NCBI GenBank assembly: GCA_024460105.1
Contig: JANFXS010000003.1
Location: 62,001-126,000, forward strand
Direction: 5' to 3'
Length of the DNA: 64,000 nt
From: Anaerotignum faecicola
GTDB lineage: Bacteria > Bacillota > Clostridia > Lachnospirales > Anaerotignaceae
This document shows, piece by piece, positions 43,590 to 52,539 of the stretch. The position numbers were made by a program, and so were the translations under genes. Under the pieces are notes generated by a model that was not told where the DNA came from, made no database searches, and was given only the letters and a program-made list of their open reading frames with translations. Positions within the stretch are counted from its first letter, which is position 1; every line of letters begins with the position of its first letter.

Positions 43590-44268
43590 CACTAAACTCC
43601 CCTTCTGTCGCTACATATTCCTTAATTTTATGGCAAAGCACAACACCATCGCCAATAGGTATAATACAGCTTTCCAGACAATCCAAATGCGAAATATCCC
43701 ACAGGAAATTCCTCATGCGCTTGTGTATTGTCCTCTGCCTTCTCGGAACAGAAAATCTCGATTTTGCAATGTCCCCGTTTTGCAGCACATCGTCAGCTAT
43801 AAGTATTCCTCCTATAGGCAAAAGCCTAAGTATATGCGGCAGAAACTGTATATACTGCCCTTTTGCCGCGTCAAGGAAAATAACGTCGTAAGGTCCCGAA
43901 AGGCGAGGAAGTACGTTTGCCGCATCGTCTTCAATTAAATTTATAGTTTCTTTAAGGCCAAGTCTTTCTATATTTATCCTTGCCTCTTTAAGCATAATTT
44001 CATATCTGTCTATAGTCGTAATATGTCCGCCCGGCTGAATATATCTGCTCATGAGCCCTGCCGAAAAGCCAACGGCCGTTCCTATTTCCAATATTTCCTT
44101 TGGCCTTTTAATAGAAAGTATCGTACTTAAAAAACGCGCTACCTCGTGAGGTACTATAGGAATTTCATTTTCCTGTGCTTCCTCTTGTATTTTTCCTAGT
44201 GTTCCGTCATATTTTGGCTGTATAAGTCTTAAATATCCATGAAGGTAATCGTCCGTTACATATTTCAT
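43582..44268 (-). CDS. trmR: tRNA 5-hydroxyuridine methyltransferase (TrmR/YrrM)
   Basis: A 228-residue class I SAM-dependent O-methyltransferase of the catechol-type family: ILEIGTAVGFSAGLMSRYIQPGGHITTIDR binds SAM, DVIFLDAAKGQYIQFL contains the metal-binding Asp, and GGILIADDVLQNGDIA the next Asp/Asn pair. In Bacillus, TrmR methylates 5-hydroxyuridine 34 to 5-methoxyuridine in tRNA. The adjacent U32-family gene supplies the hydroxylation and supports the assignment. It starts 13 bases after mltG ends and overlaps trhP. Confidence 0.88.
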   Translation of the reverse strand: MKYVTDDYLHGYLRLIQPKYDGTLGKIQEEAQENEIPIVPHEVARFLSTILSIKRPKEILEIGTAVGFSAGLMSRYIQPGGHITTIDRYEIMLKEARINIERLGLKETINLIEDDAANVLPRLSGPYDVIFLDAAKGQYIQFLPHILRLLPIGGILIADDVLQNGDIAKSRFSVPRRQRTIHKRMRNFLWDISHLDCLESCIIPIGDGVVLCHKIKEYVATEGEFSDD

Positions 44269-44281
44269 AATTTGCTCCCTG

Positions 44282-45373
44282 TTAGTTAAAGCTGTTTTTA
44301 TACGCTTCTTTTGCTTTCAAAAATTCATCATATGTTTCGGCAAAAACATGTTCGCCGCTGCCTCGCTCTTTCACTACATAATAAAGGTAGTTGTTCTCAT
44401 CAGGGTTTGCCGCTGCCATAAGCGAGCTTTCGCCCGGGTTTGATATTGGACCAAGAGGGAGGCCTTTGTATTTATATGTATTATATTCCGAATCAACCTC
44501 CAGATCATCATAAGTGACAACCTCGTTTCTCGTTGAAAGCGCATACTGCACAGTAGAATCAATTTGTAAAAGCATACCGTCTTCAAGCCTGTTATATATA
44601 ACGCCCGCAACAATAGGCCTCTCGCTTTCAACTTGTACCTCGCTCTCAATAAGGGACGCTATAGTTACAAGTTCATCGGTTGAAAAATCAGAAGGAGCGT
44701 TTTTAAGTATATTGTCATATGCAATTTGGAACCTGTTGAGAAACATTGTTATAATTGTATGCGCGTCTGCATTTTTATCAATATCATAAGTGGCCGGAAA
44801 AAGATATCCTTCAAGATAATTGTCGCGCTTCGGTATGCCTTCAAGAAAATCATATTCAAAATCTCCGGTATTCATTTCGTTTATAAATTCGTCGGCAGTA
44901 ACAAGCCCATTTTCTTCAAGCCTTTTCGCAATCTGCCAAGCAGTAAACCCTTCCGGTATTGTTACCTTTACGCTCTCGCTGTATACTACGCCGCTTTGCA
45001 AAAGTTTCATTATATCTTCCTCGCCCGTTCCTTTTGCAATTAAATAATCCCCTTGATGATATGTACCGTCATATTCGCCCAAACGGCTGTTAATCCTGAA
45101 CATAATAACGCTGTCAATCAGCCCGTTTTCATGCAGTATTTCCGCTATGTCCTTAGTTGACGCACCTTCGGGGATAGTTACCAGAATTTCTTCCCCAAGC
45201 TCCTGTTCTCCGTTTCCGCTCGCTTCGGACATAACGCCCATGCCGGCACTGAAAGCGGCATTAAACGCCTTATACGCCAAAAAAACCGCTAGCAACAAAA
45301 CCGCCGCTATAACAATATATATTGCAAACGAATTTGATTTCTTTTTCTTTTTTCTTCTTCTTTCTCTTTCCAA
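44282..45373 (-). CDS. mltG: Endolytic transglycosylase MltG (YceG-like)
   Basis: A 363-residue protein: Lys/Arg-rich cytoplasmic tail (ERERRRKKKKKS), one membrane helix (about 15-37), a LysM-like region (EEILVTIPEGASTKDIAEIL) and the YceG catalytic domain with LEGYLFPATYD, the catalytic Glu in ASLIESEVQ, QIDSTVQYAL and YKGLPLGPISNPGESSL. It cuts nascent glycan strands and so limits peptidoglycan chain length. Frames reaching upstream to 45460 would place a clear promoter (45422-45450) inside the gene, and the extra 29 residues look non-coding; TTG 45373 is therefore taken as start, although its ribosome binding site is weak. First gene of mltG-trmR-trhP. Confidence 0.88.
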   Translation of the reverse strand: MERERRRKKKKKSNSFAIYIVIAAVLLLAVFLAYKAFNAAFSAGMGVMSEASGNGEQELGEEILVTIPEGASTKDIAEILHENGLIDSVIMFRINSRLGEYDGTYHQGDYLIAKGTGEEDIMKLLQSGVVYSESVKVTIPEGFTAWQIAKRLEENGLVTADEFINEMNTGDFEYDFLEGIPKRDNYLEGYLFPATYDIDKNADAHTIITMFLNRFQIAYDNILKNAPSDFSTDELVTIASLIESEVQVESERPIVAGVIYNRLEDGMLLQIDSTVQYALSTRNEVVTYDDLEVDSEYNTYKYKGLPLGPISNPGESSLMAAANPDENNYLYYVVKERGSGEHVFAETYDEFLKAKEAYKNSFN

Positions 45374-45421
45374 AAAACCAACTTCTTTCCGATTTATTCG
45401 TATATTTTTAATGCAAGATAC

Positions 45422-45450
45422 ATTATACAGGCAAAAACAAAATTTAACAA
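45422..45450 (-). promoter_or_regulatory. Promoter of mltG-trmR-trhP
   Basis: On the minus strand TTGTTA (45450-45445), 17 bases, TATAAT (45427-45422). It lies inside the apparent N-terminal extension of mltG, which supports the later TTG start. Confidence 0.8.
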
Positions 45451-45550
45451 CTAAATTCATAATTATTTAATATATGTTATTTACTTTTAAAAAACAAGCA
45501 AATATAATATCGTTTATGTGCAAATTATAGTATTTAATGGAGGTAATCAA

Positions 45551-46987
45551 ATGGAGGATTCAAAAAATCAATCAAACCTTGGCACAGAGAAAATCGGAAG
45601 GCTTTTATTTTCGATGGCTTGCCCGGCAATTATAGCGCAAATAATTAATGTGCTTTATAACCTTGTAGACAGAATGTATATAGGCCATATCGAAAATATC
45701 GGAACAGCCGCTTTAACAGGCGTGGGCGTTACATTCCCATTAATAACCTTAATTTCAGCATTCAGCGGGCTGATAGGTATGGGCGGCGCTCCGCAGGCTG
45801 CCATAAAAATGGGAAAAGGAGATAATGACAGCGCTGAAAAAATACTGGGCACATGTACTTTTGCCTTAGTCGTAATTTCAATAATACTTACGGCTGTCAT
45901 ACTTATATTTGAAAGGCAGATATTGATGCTTTTCGGAGCCAGTGCAGACACCATTAAGTACGCTATGGATTACATGAGAATATATTGCTGCGGAACAATT
46001 TTTATACAGCTTGTTTTAGGGCTTAATCCTTTTATTACATCCCAGGGATTTGCTTCCATAGGTATGAAAACTACAGTTATAGGAGCAGTTCTTAATATTA
46101 TATTGGACCCGATATTTATATGGGGATTTAATCTTGATGTAAAAGGAGCTGCATTAGCTACAATCATTTCACAGGCGGTTTCGGCAGTTTGGGTTTTAAA
46201 ATTTCTAACAGGAAAAAAGACAATTCTAAAGATAAAAAAGGAAAATTTCGGGTTAGATCCAAAAATACTTGCAGTAGTTCTTGCATTAGGGGTTTCCCCG
46301 TTTATAATGCAGTCGACGGAAAGCATACTAATTGTATGTTTTAATACGTCGCTTCAGCGTTATGGGGGCGATTTGGCAGTAGGCGCAATGACAATTCTCT
46401 CAAGCTGTATGCAGTTTGCAATGCTTCCCCTAACCGGGCTGACGCAGGGGGCGCAGCCCATAATAAGTTTTAATTACGGAGCGGGAAAAAAGAAACGGGT
46501 TATGGAAACATTCCGCCTTTTAATGATTTCTTCACTTACATTTACATTCCTTATTTGGGTCATGGCTGTATTTATTCCTCAAATTTTTATCGGCATGTTC
46601 ACTGACAGCAGCGAACTAATGGAAGTAACAAAATGGGCGCTTCGTATTTATATGGCCACATCATTAATACTAGGAGCGCAAATTGCCTGCCAGCAGACAT
46701 TTATTGCTTTGGGAGAAGCAAAAATATCGGTTTTTCTAGCTGTATTAAGAAAAATAATTCTCCTTATACCATTAATTTTTATATTCCCGGCAATTATACC
46801 TGAAAGCTTTGCGGCCGCGATTACTCCGGAAAATATTTTCGGCCTTATACCCGAAGTTACAAAAACATTCTCCGTATTCCTTGCAGAGCCGGTTGCCGAT
46901 ATTATAGCAGTTTTATTTACTGTCATTATGTTCAAACTAAATTATAAGAAAATATTGTCAAGGATACCAGACAGTGCGACAAAGTGA
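45551..46987 (+). CDS. MATE-family multidrug/Na+ exporter (first copy)
   Basis: A 478-residue integral membrane protein with twelve predicted helices in two halves and the MATE phrases LYNLVDRMYIGHI, GLIGMGGAPQAAIKMGKGD and GLTQGAQPIISFNYGAGK. Such carriers export cationic drugs or metabolites in exchange for Na+ or H+. The ATG at 45551 lies six bases after GGAGG; in-frame codons upstream have no such site. It is a lone plus-strand gene ending at a shared terminator with terD. Confidence 0.9.
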   Translation: MEDSKNQSNLGTEKIGRLLFSMACPAIIAQIINVLYNLVDRMYIGHIENIGTAALTGVGVTFPLITLISAFSGLIGMGGAPQAAIKMGKGDNDSAEKILGTCTFALVVISIILTAVILIFERQILMLFGASADTIKYAMDYMRIYCCGTIFIQLVLGLNPFITSQGFASIGMKTTVIGAVLNIILDPIFIWGFNLDVKGAALATIISQAVSAVWVLKFLTGKKTILKIKKENFGLDPKILAVVLALGVSPFIMQSTESILIVCFNTSLQRYGGDLAVGAMTILSSCMQFAMLPLTGLTQGAQPIISFNYGAGKKKRVMETFRLLMISSLTFTFLIWVMAVFIPQIFIGMFTDSSELMEVTKWALRIYMATSLILGAQIACQQTFIALGEAKISVFLAVLRKIILLIPLIFIFPAIIPESFAAAITPENIFGLIPEVTKTFSVFLAEPVADIIAVLFTVIMFKLNYKKILSRIPDSATK

Positions 46988-47065
46988 TATAACATAAAAA
47001 AATAGAACTAATTGTACATTTTATAGTTATTATACATTTTCTATTTTAACTTTGCAGAAAAATCG

Positions 47066-47117
47066 AAAAATCCGGATTTCAAATAGGGATTGTTCTCCCT
47101 CAGAAATCCGGATTTTT
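47066..47117. terminator. Bidirectional terminator between MATE gene and terD
   Basis: AAAAATCCGGATTTC and GAAATCCGGATTTTT form a 15-bp stem; inside it AGGGA and TCCCT make a second small stem. T-runs lie on both sides. Confidence 0.88.
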
Positions 47118-47139
47118 ATTAAAAATACGATATATTTAC

Positions 47140-47721
47140 TTATGCAACATCAATACCATAGTGCGCGCATAAGGCCGCAAGCCCGCCTTGGAAACCGCTG
47201 CCAATAGCGTTAAATTTCCATTCCGAGCCATTTCTGTATAATTCGCCAACTACAACGGCAGTTTCGATTGAAAAGTCCTCGCCTAAATCGTATCTTATTA
47301 ATTCAGTGTTATTAGATTCGTCAACAATCCTTATAAAGGAGTTTGAAACTTGACCAAAATTCTGTTTTCTTGTTTCTGCATCGTAAATAGTTACTGTAAA
47401 AGCAATCTTAGATATATTAGCCGGAATTTTGCTCAGATCGATTTGAACTTGTTCGTCATCGCCCTCCCCTTCTCCGGTAAGGTTATCTCCTAAATGTTTA
47501 ACGGATTCGCTTGAGTGGCAAAGGTTTCCGTAAAAAATAAACTCTTTGTCCGTTGGGCATTTTCCGTCATCGCCTAACATAAATACGGCGGCGTCAAGGT
47601 CAAAGTCTACTCCTGAATCAAATGCATTAACATCCCAGCCCAAACCTACAATAATATTTTTCAATCCGGGATTTCCTTTTGTTAAATCAACCTTCTGGCC
47701 CTTTGATAAATTAATCGGCAT
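47140..47721 (-). CDS. terD: TerD-family stress protein
   Basis: A 193-residue single TerD domain: [72 protein letters not shown] and the C-terminal GWRFNAIGxGFQGG-like block. Acidic residues in the DFDLDAA and GEGDDEQ loops bind calcium in family members. TerD proteins are linked to tellurite resistance, phage defence and general stress, but a solitary copy, as here, has no defined role. Its promoter at 47775-47803 overlaps a palindrome. Confidence 0.9.
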   Translation of the reverse strand: MPINLSKGQKVDLTKGNPGLKNIIVGLGWDVNAFDSGVDFDLDAAVFMLGDDGKCPTDKEFIFYGNLCHSSESVKHLGDNLTGEGEGDDEQVQIDLSKIPANISKIAFTVTIYDAETRKQNFGQVSNSFIRIVDESNNTELIRYDLGEDFSIETAVVVGELYRNGSEWKFNAIGSGFQGGLAALCAHYGIDVA

Positions 47722-47768
47722 ATTATCTACCTCCTGAAAATCATATTAAATTTTTAAATACAATAACT

Positions 47769-47803
47769 GGTATAAATATACCAAATTTTATACTATATTT
47801 CAA
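47769..47803 (-). promoter_or_regulatory. terD promoter overlapping a palindrome
   Basis: On the minus strand TTGAAA (47803-47798), 17 bases, TATATT (47780-47775). GGTATA-AA-TATACC at 47769-47782 is an inverted repeat covering the -10 element, a position suited to a repressor. Confidence 0.6.
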
Positions 47804-47885
47804 GCATAACATAAAAAATTAAGATATATATCATAATTTTACATAATTTTTTTACAATATTTTAAAATATTTTTTACATTTTCTT

Positions 47886-49223
47886 TTAAAAACGCTGTTT
47901 CCGTACTACATACTTAAAATAATATAAAGTTCCGGTTATATCCGCCAATATCCAGCCTATGGGAACGGCAACCCAAATCCCTATAACTCCTACCGACGGT
48001 ATTTTTGACAGAGTATATGCTAAAAATACCCTTGTGCCAAGTGAAATAACAGTTAAAACTACCGACATCCCCGGCATTTTTACTGCCCGGTAAAAACCGT
48101 AAAGCAAAAACAGCAGACCGATCCCAAAATAACATGACGCTTCAATTCTCAAATAATTAACTCCAACGGATATAATCTCGGCTTCACTTTCATTTACAAA
48201 TATTTTCATAAGCTGGCTTGGGAAAATACAGACAATTAAGCTTATTGCCGCACAGAATATAAACGAAACAACAACGGCAGTCCTTATGCCTTTTTTAATA
48301 CGTTCCGTTTTGTTTGCTCCGTAATTTTGCGCAATAAATGTTGAAAAAGCATTTCCGAAATCTTGTACCGGCATATAGGCAAAAGAGTCTATTTTTACCG
48401 CAACTGCAAAAGCGGCCATAACGACAGCTCCAAAGCTGTTAACAATCCCCTGAACCATAAGTATGCCAAAATTCATTACCGACTGTTGGACGCACGTTAA
48501 AAACGACATGTTCGTTATATCCTTCAACACAGCGCCATTCCATTTCATATTTTTTCTGCCAATCCTGAACTGTGGAAATTCAACTACAGTATATAATAAT
48601 ATTCCTATTCCGGATATAAACTGGGATATAACCGTTGCAAAAGCGGCGCCACCTACACCCCATTCAAATTTAAGCACAAATATTAAATCCAACGCAATAT
48701 TCAATACGGCAGAAACGCCAAGAAAAATCAATGGAACAACAGAATTTCCTATAGCCCTTAAAAGAGAAGTAAAATAATTATATATAAATGTTGCCGATAT
48801 TCCGCAGAATATAATAAGCAAATACTCGCGCATTGACGAATATATTTCAGCAGGCACATGCAGAAAGACCATAATTTCATCAATCAATAAAAAAACAGCG
48901 GCATTCAATACAACCGTTACAACTGCTATAAGTATAAATGAAAGGAATATGCTGTTTTTGAGGCCTTCACTGTTATTTTCACCGTATCTGATAGAAAAAA
49001 CCGCCCCACTGCCCATGCAAAGGCCAAGAAGTATCGATGTTATAAATGTCATAAGAGTATAAGAGGAACCAACCGCTGCAAGAGCGTTTGCACCAAGATA
49101 TTTACCCACTATTAATGTATCGGCCACGTTGTATAATTGCTGGAGCATATTGCCAAGCATCATAGGCAGTGCAAACATAAGAAGGTTGCTTGTTATTTTT
49201 CCATTGAGCAAATCCGGCTTCAT
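47886..49223 (-). CDS. MATE-family exporter (second copy)
   Basis: A 445-residue membrane protein with twelve helices and MATE signatures (LFALPMMLGNMLQQLYNVADTLIVGKYLG, GMGSGAVFSIRYGEN-like block, IAQNYGANKTERIKKGI). It is only distantly related to the MATE protein at 45551-46987, so it is not a recent duplicate. Start at ATG 49223; a promoter (49273-49300) precedes it. It stands alone and is convergent with nothing; terD lies about 165 bases downstream on the same strand without an obvious terminator between. Confidence 0.9.
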   Translation of the reverse strand: MKPDLLNGKITSNLLMFALPMMLGNMLQQLYNVADTLIVGKYLGANALAAVGSSYTLMTFITSILLGLCMGSGAVFSIRYGENNSEGLKNSIFLSFILIAVVTVVLNAAVFLLIDEIMVFLHVPAEIYSSMREYLLIIFCGISATFIYNYFTSLLRAIGNSVVPLIFLGVSAVLNIALDLIFVLKFEWGVGGAAFATVISQFISGIGILLYTVVEFPQFRIGRKNMKWNGAVLKDITNMSFLTCVQQSVMNFGILMVQGIVNSFGAVVMAAFAVAVKIDSFAYMPVQDFGNAFSTFIAQNYGANKTERIKKGIRTAVVVSFIFCAAISLIVCIFPSQLMKIFVNESEAEIISVGVNYLRIEASCYFGIGLLFLLYGFYRAVKMPGMSVVLTVISLGTRVFLAYTLSKIPSVGVIGIWVAVPIGWILADITGTLYYFKYVVRKQRF

Positions 49224-49272
49224 TATAATTCCTCATTTCAAAAGTTAATTATATTTTTTCTTTTTGTATAAT

Positions 49273-49300
49273 ATTATACATATTTAATTACAAAAGTCAA
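49273..49300 (-). promoter_or_regulatory. Promoter of the second MATE gene
   Basis: On the minus strand TTGACT (49300-49295), 16 bases, TATAAT (49278-49273). The repeat element copy 1 begins about 40 bases upstream of the -35 hexamer. Confidence 0.75.
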
Positions 49301-49340
49301 TTTAATCATTTACTAATAGTAATTTTGTGATATACTATAG

Positions 49341-49622
49341 ATAGCTTTAGTTTACAAGAGCACGCTCGGTTTTAACGGACGTCAGCGGCGCAATAGCTGT
49401 ATTAAAGCCGCTTGCCGTAGGAACCGCTATACCTGCTTGTCTTTGCCTTGCTCTTGCGCCTCTAACATTCGCTAAAACTCTCCGCTCTCACAAGGAAAAA
49501 ATTTTTTGCGGTTTAAGGCGCGTATGCGCCGGCATAGCAGATCTTATGACAAGCGTATGTAACACGGAAATGCGGAAAATTTTTCCTTGTGGGGCGTGTG
49601 TGCCCTTTTAAACTGAAGCTAT
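49341..49622 (+). repeat. Full-length dispersed repeat element (copy 1) with terminal inverted repeats
   Basis: A 282-bp element. ATAGCTTTAGTTTACAAGAG at the left end pairs with the complement of CTTTTAAACTGAAGCTAT at the right end. In its right half a second inverted repeat pairs CACAAGGAAAAAATTTTTTGCG (about 49487) with the region at 49570-49592, so that half folds into a long hairpin. It has no ORF of note. Related sequences are at 42077-42340, 36774-36901 and 5987-6040. It ends three bases before the lrp ribosome binding site. A non-autonomous mobile element (MITE-like) or a structured RNA family are both possible. Confidence 0.8.
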
Positions 49623-49635
49623 ATGGAGGTATAAT

Positions 49636-50094
49636 ATGTTTTTAGATGGATTAGATACGACAGATCAAAAAATTTTGAAGCTTTTAATTGAAAACGCACG
49701 TCTTTCATATTCGGAAATAAGCGAGAAAGTCGGACTGTCAAGGGTGGCTGTCAAAATGCGCATTAATGCAATGGAAGAAAGAGGAATAATAGAAGAGTAC
49801 ACTACAATTATAAATCCTCAAAAAATAAGCGGCGCTATTTCATGCTACTTTGAGATAGAAACCAAACCGGATGCGCTTGACGATATAATAAAACATTTAT
49901 ATGACAATAAAACCGTAACGCAAATTTATAGAATAACCGGCGATTGCAGGCTTCATGTCCATGCAGTTGCAAGCTGCAATGATGAAATGGAAAATTTTAT
50001 CAGAAATGAAATAGATAACTTAAAAGGTGTTGTAAAAGTCAGCAGTAACGTTATACTTTCTCGTATCAAAGATGTTAAAGGACTGAGATTATAA
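49636..50094 (+). CDS. Lrp/AsnC-family transcriptional regulator
   Basis: A 152-residue protein: N-terminal winged helix (LDTTDQKILKLLIENARLSYSEISEKVGLSRVAVKMRINAMEERGIIEEYTTIIN) and a C-terminal RAM/ligand domain (YFEIETKPDALDDIIKHL, VTQIYRITGDCRLHVHAV). Such regulators respond to amino acids and usually control amino-acid metabolism or transport. The ribosome binding site GGAGG (49625-49629) starts three bases after the end of repeat element copy 1, so its promoter must be inside or beyond the element. It faces the diaminopimelate dehydrogenase gene; no terminator is clear in the gap (only a weak CGGC/GCCG loop near 50112). Confidence 0.9.
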   Translation: MFLDGLDTTDQKILKLLIENARLSYSEISEKVGLSRVAVKMRINAMEERGIIEEYTTIINPQKISGAISCYFEIETKPDALDDIIKHLYDNKTVTQIYRITGDCRLHVHAVASCNDEMENFIRNEIDNLKGVVKVSSNVILSRIKDVKGLRL

Positions 50095-50234
50095 TATATA
50101 ATTATTAAAATAACGGTTACGGCTAATACGGCGTTATGCCGCATATAAAAATCATTTTCACTATGCACAAACGCCGTAAAGCCAATTTAATCAAAAATCT
50201 TAATGAATTTCTTCTTAAATCGTTTCCCTTATTA

Positions 50235-51221
50235 TTAAAGCAGATGTTTGCGAAGCTCCGCTCCGTCGGCTGAAGAAAGATATGCCGGGGCAATGTCAAA
50301 CACTGTTTTGCAGCCATTTTGCCCTTCTTTATTAAGCCTGTATGCCGCTCTCGCATATGCGGCAATCACCGATGACGTAAATTCCGGATTGGAATCCAAT
50401 TTTAAGCTGTACTCAATTATATGCGTATTTTCATTGTTCCAGCCTGTTTTTCCGCTCCTTATAACAAAACCGCCATGAGGGATACCGCTGTGGTTTTTCA
50501 AAAGTTCTTCCTCACTGATGAAATGAACCGTCGTATCATAATCAGAAAAATAGTTAGGCATGTTTATAATTTCACTTTCGATCCTTGCTTTGTCGGCACC
50601 TTCTTCTACAACTACAAAACATTCGCGGGTATGTTTCTGACGTGTCGTAAGTTCAGGATTTTCACCGTTTCTAACAGCTTCAAGGGCGCTTTCAACCGGA
50701 ATTGTGTACTGTTTTCCGTTTTTAACGCCTTCAATTCTTCTTATAGCGTCTGAATGTCCCTGGCTTACGCCTTTACCCCAAAAAGTATAATCCTTGCCTT
50801 CAGTTAAAATAGCATTCGCGTAAAGCCTGTTGAGAGAAAACATTCCCGGATCCCAGCCTACAGAGATAATTGCCGTTTTGCCGCCTTTTTTTGCCGCTTT
50901 GTCGACAGCTTCAAAATGTTCTGGTATTTTTGCATGCGTATCGAAACTGTCTACAACATTAAACATTTCGGCAAACTGAGGAGTTTGTTTCGGAAGATCC
51001 GTAGCGCTTCCGCCGCAAAGTATCATTACATCAATATCGTCCTTCATATTAACTGCTTCTTCAATGCTGTACACATTAGCAGTTTCGGTTAAAATCTCTA
51101 ATGACTGTGGTTCTCTTCTTGTAAATACGCCGACAAGCTCCATGTCCGGATTATGTTTTACGGCACATTCTACACCGCGTCCTAAATTGCCATATCCTAC
51201 AATACCTATTCTAATGCTCAT
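50235..51221 (-). CDS. ddh: Meso-diaminopimelate D-dehydrogenase
   Basis: A 328-residue NADPH-dependent oxidoreductase: GIVGYGNLGRGVECAV Rossmann loop, FTRREP for NADPH, and the Ddh-specific blocks VVDSFDTHAKIPEHFE, SVGWDPGMFSLNRLYA, WGKGVSQGHSDAIRRI and KTGWNNENTHIIEY. It reductively aminates tetrahydrodipicolinate to meso-diaminopimelate in one step, giving both lysine and the cell-wall cross-link residue, and bypasses the acetylase or succinylase routes. It is a single-gene unit. Confidence 0.96.
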   Translation of the reverse strand: MSIRIGIVGYGNLGRGVECAVKHNPDMELVGVFTRREPQSLEILTETANVYSIEEAVNMKDDIDVMILCGGSATDLPKQTPQFAEMFNVVDSFDTHAKIPEHFEAVDKAAKKGGKTAIISVGWDPGMFSLNRLYANAILTEGKDYTFWGKGVSQGHSDAIRRIEGVKNGKQYTIPVESALEAVRNGENPELTTRQKHTRECFVVVEEGADKARIESEIINMPNYFSDYDTTVHFISEEELLKNHSGIPHGGFVIRSGKTGWNNENTHIIEYSLKLDSNPEFTSSVIAAYARAAYRLNKEGQNGCKTVFDIAPAYLSSADGAELRKHLL

Positions 51222-51661
51222 ATTTTTTCCTCCGTATAAAAATTAAATCTTAAAAAAGATTTTAAAATTATTTTAACGTGGATATAAAATTATATCAATA
51301 AAAAAATAAAATATTTTTACAATATAATTTTTTCATCCACCCTAAGTTTCTTATTTAAAACGCGAAAAATAAAATATGATTTTAAGCTTATTTTGTCAGC
51401 AATACTTTTTATGTTTCATACGGAATATTAAATTTAGTTCAATAAAACAACATAAGCTCTATGCAAAATCAAATAACCGAGGATGATATTAGAGGTTTAA
51501 AAACATAGAAAAAGCGTGCGGTTTAGCCAAAGCTGTATCAAATGTTTTTGATGTCACCGACAGGACTCTAAACCGTTTATTACCTTTATAAAATTTAAGA
51601 TATAATTTTATAATTCTAATTTCATGTTAGTTAAAAAGAAACAATCAATGCCGAAAATATG
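51222..51661. other. 440-bp AT-rich gap with a possible coding remnant
   Basis: Contains the ddh upstream region at its left end. Around 51511-51590 the plus strand reads ACGLAKAVSNVFDVTDRTLNRLLPL without a start codon or ribosome binding site, which looks like decayed protein-coding sequence; I do not recognise the family. No repeat, promoter pair or RNA gene is evident otherwise. Confidence 0.3.
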
Positions 51662-51698
51662 AAAATGCCCGTTTCTTATCTAAAACCGGGCATTTTTT
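51662..51698 (-). terminator. Terminator of the PAQR gene
   Basis: AAAATGCCCG and CGGGCATTTT make a 10-bp stem with one bulged base; on the minus strand ATTTTCATATTTT follows. It lies immediately after the stop at 51700. Confidence 0.8.
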
Positions 51699-51699
51699 A

Positions 51700-52365
51700 T
51701 TAAAGTACATATATAAACATAAACGCTATATGAAACGCTGAGCCTGCCATAACAAATAAATGGAATATTTCATGGAATCCAAAATTTTTAAAATTAAGCT
51801 TAGGCCATTTTACTGCGTAAATAACAGCTCCGAAAGTATATGCCAGGCCTCCGGCAAGGAGCATTAATATTCCGCTTAACGGCACCGCTCTGCCAAGAGG
51901 ATAGAAAGCGATAACAACAAGCCAGCCCATAACTACATATATAGCTGTTGAAAGCCATCTAGGCGCATTAAACCAAACGGCTTTTAATATTATGCCGCCA
52001 AGGGCAAAGCCCCAAACAAGAGCAAGAAGCGTCCATCCCCATACGCCATGCAATGAAATAAGGCAGACAGGAGTATAAGTCCCCGCAATCAATACAAATA
52101 TCATCATATGATCAATACGCCTTAAAACCGCGACGGCTTTAGGTGAAACAGGAAGCGCATGGTATATCGTGCTTGCCCCGTAAAGCATAAGCAGCGACGC
52201 TCCAAATATCGCAAAGCTTACAACATGATATATTGAAGCCTCGTTATAAGAATAAATCATAAATATCAAAATAACCGGTATGCAAGCTAAAAATCCTATG
52301 AAATGTGTTAATGCGCTTATAGGTTCACGCAACCTGTGTTTACTTACTGTGTTGTACATATTCAT
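51700..52365 (-). CDS. Hemolysin III/PAQR-family membrane protein
   Basis: A 221-residue protein with seven membrane helices and the conserved family residues: EPISALTHFIGFLA (Glu and His of helix 1), the YGASTIYHA segment (Ser and His), RRIDHMMIFVLIAGTYTPV, and HEIFHLFVMAGSAFHIAF near the C-terminus. The Ser/Asp/His set forms the metal site seen in PAQR receptors. Despite the name, a haemolytic role is rarely proven; family members are suspected membrane hydrolases or lipid sensors. Single-gene unit, divergent from the small-protein/DUF1836 pair. Confidence 0.9.
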   Translation of the reverse strand: MNMYNTVSKHRLREPISALTHFIGFLACIPVILIFMIYSYNEASIYHVVSFAIFGASLLMLYGASTIYHALPVSPKAVAVLRRIDHMMIFVLIAGTYTPVCLISLHGVWGWTLLALVWGFALGGIILKAVWFNAPRWLSTAIYVVMGWLVVIAFYPLGRAVPLSGILMLLAGGLAYTFGAVIYAVKWPKLNFKNFGFHEIFHLFVMAGSAFHIAFMFIYVL

Positions 52366-52539
52366 GCCTCCGAATCAAATATAGTTTTTAAAACTATGTT
52401 TTATTATATTCATATCCTAACATAAATATTCTTAAATTACAATAATAATATTGTAAAATTTTTGTTTATAACTTGATACATAGTTATAAATACTATATAA
52501 TAAATAAAAACAATTAATATCAGCCAAGGAGGCGTTAAC

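Noticed and set aside
47140-47721. terD as part of a tellurite-resistance or phage-defence island
   Set aside because: It is a lone gene between two unrelated exporters, with none of the usual terABCEF or defence partners nearby.
45551-49223. Two MATE genes as a recent tandem duplication
   Set aside because: They are on opposite strands and clearly different in sequence and length.
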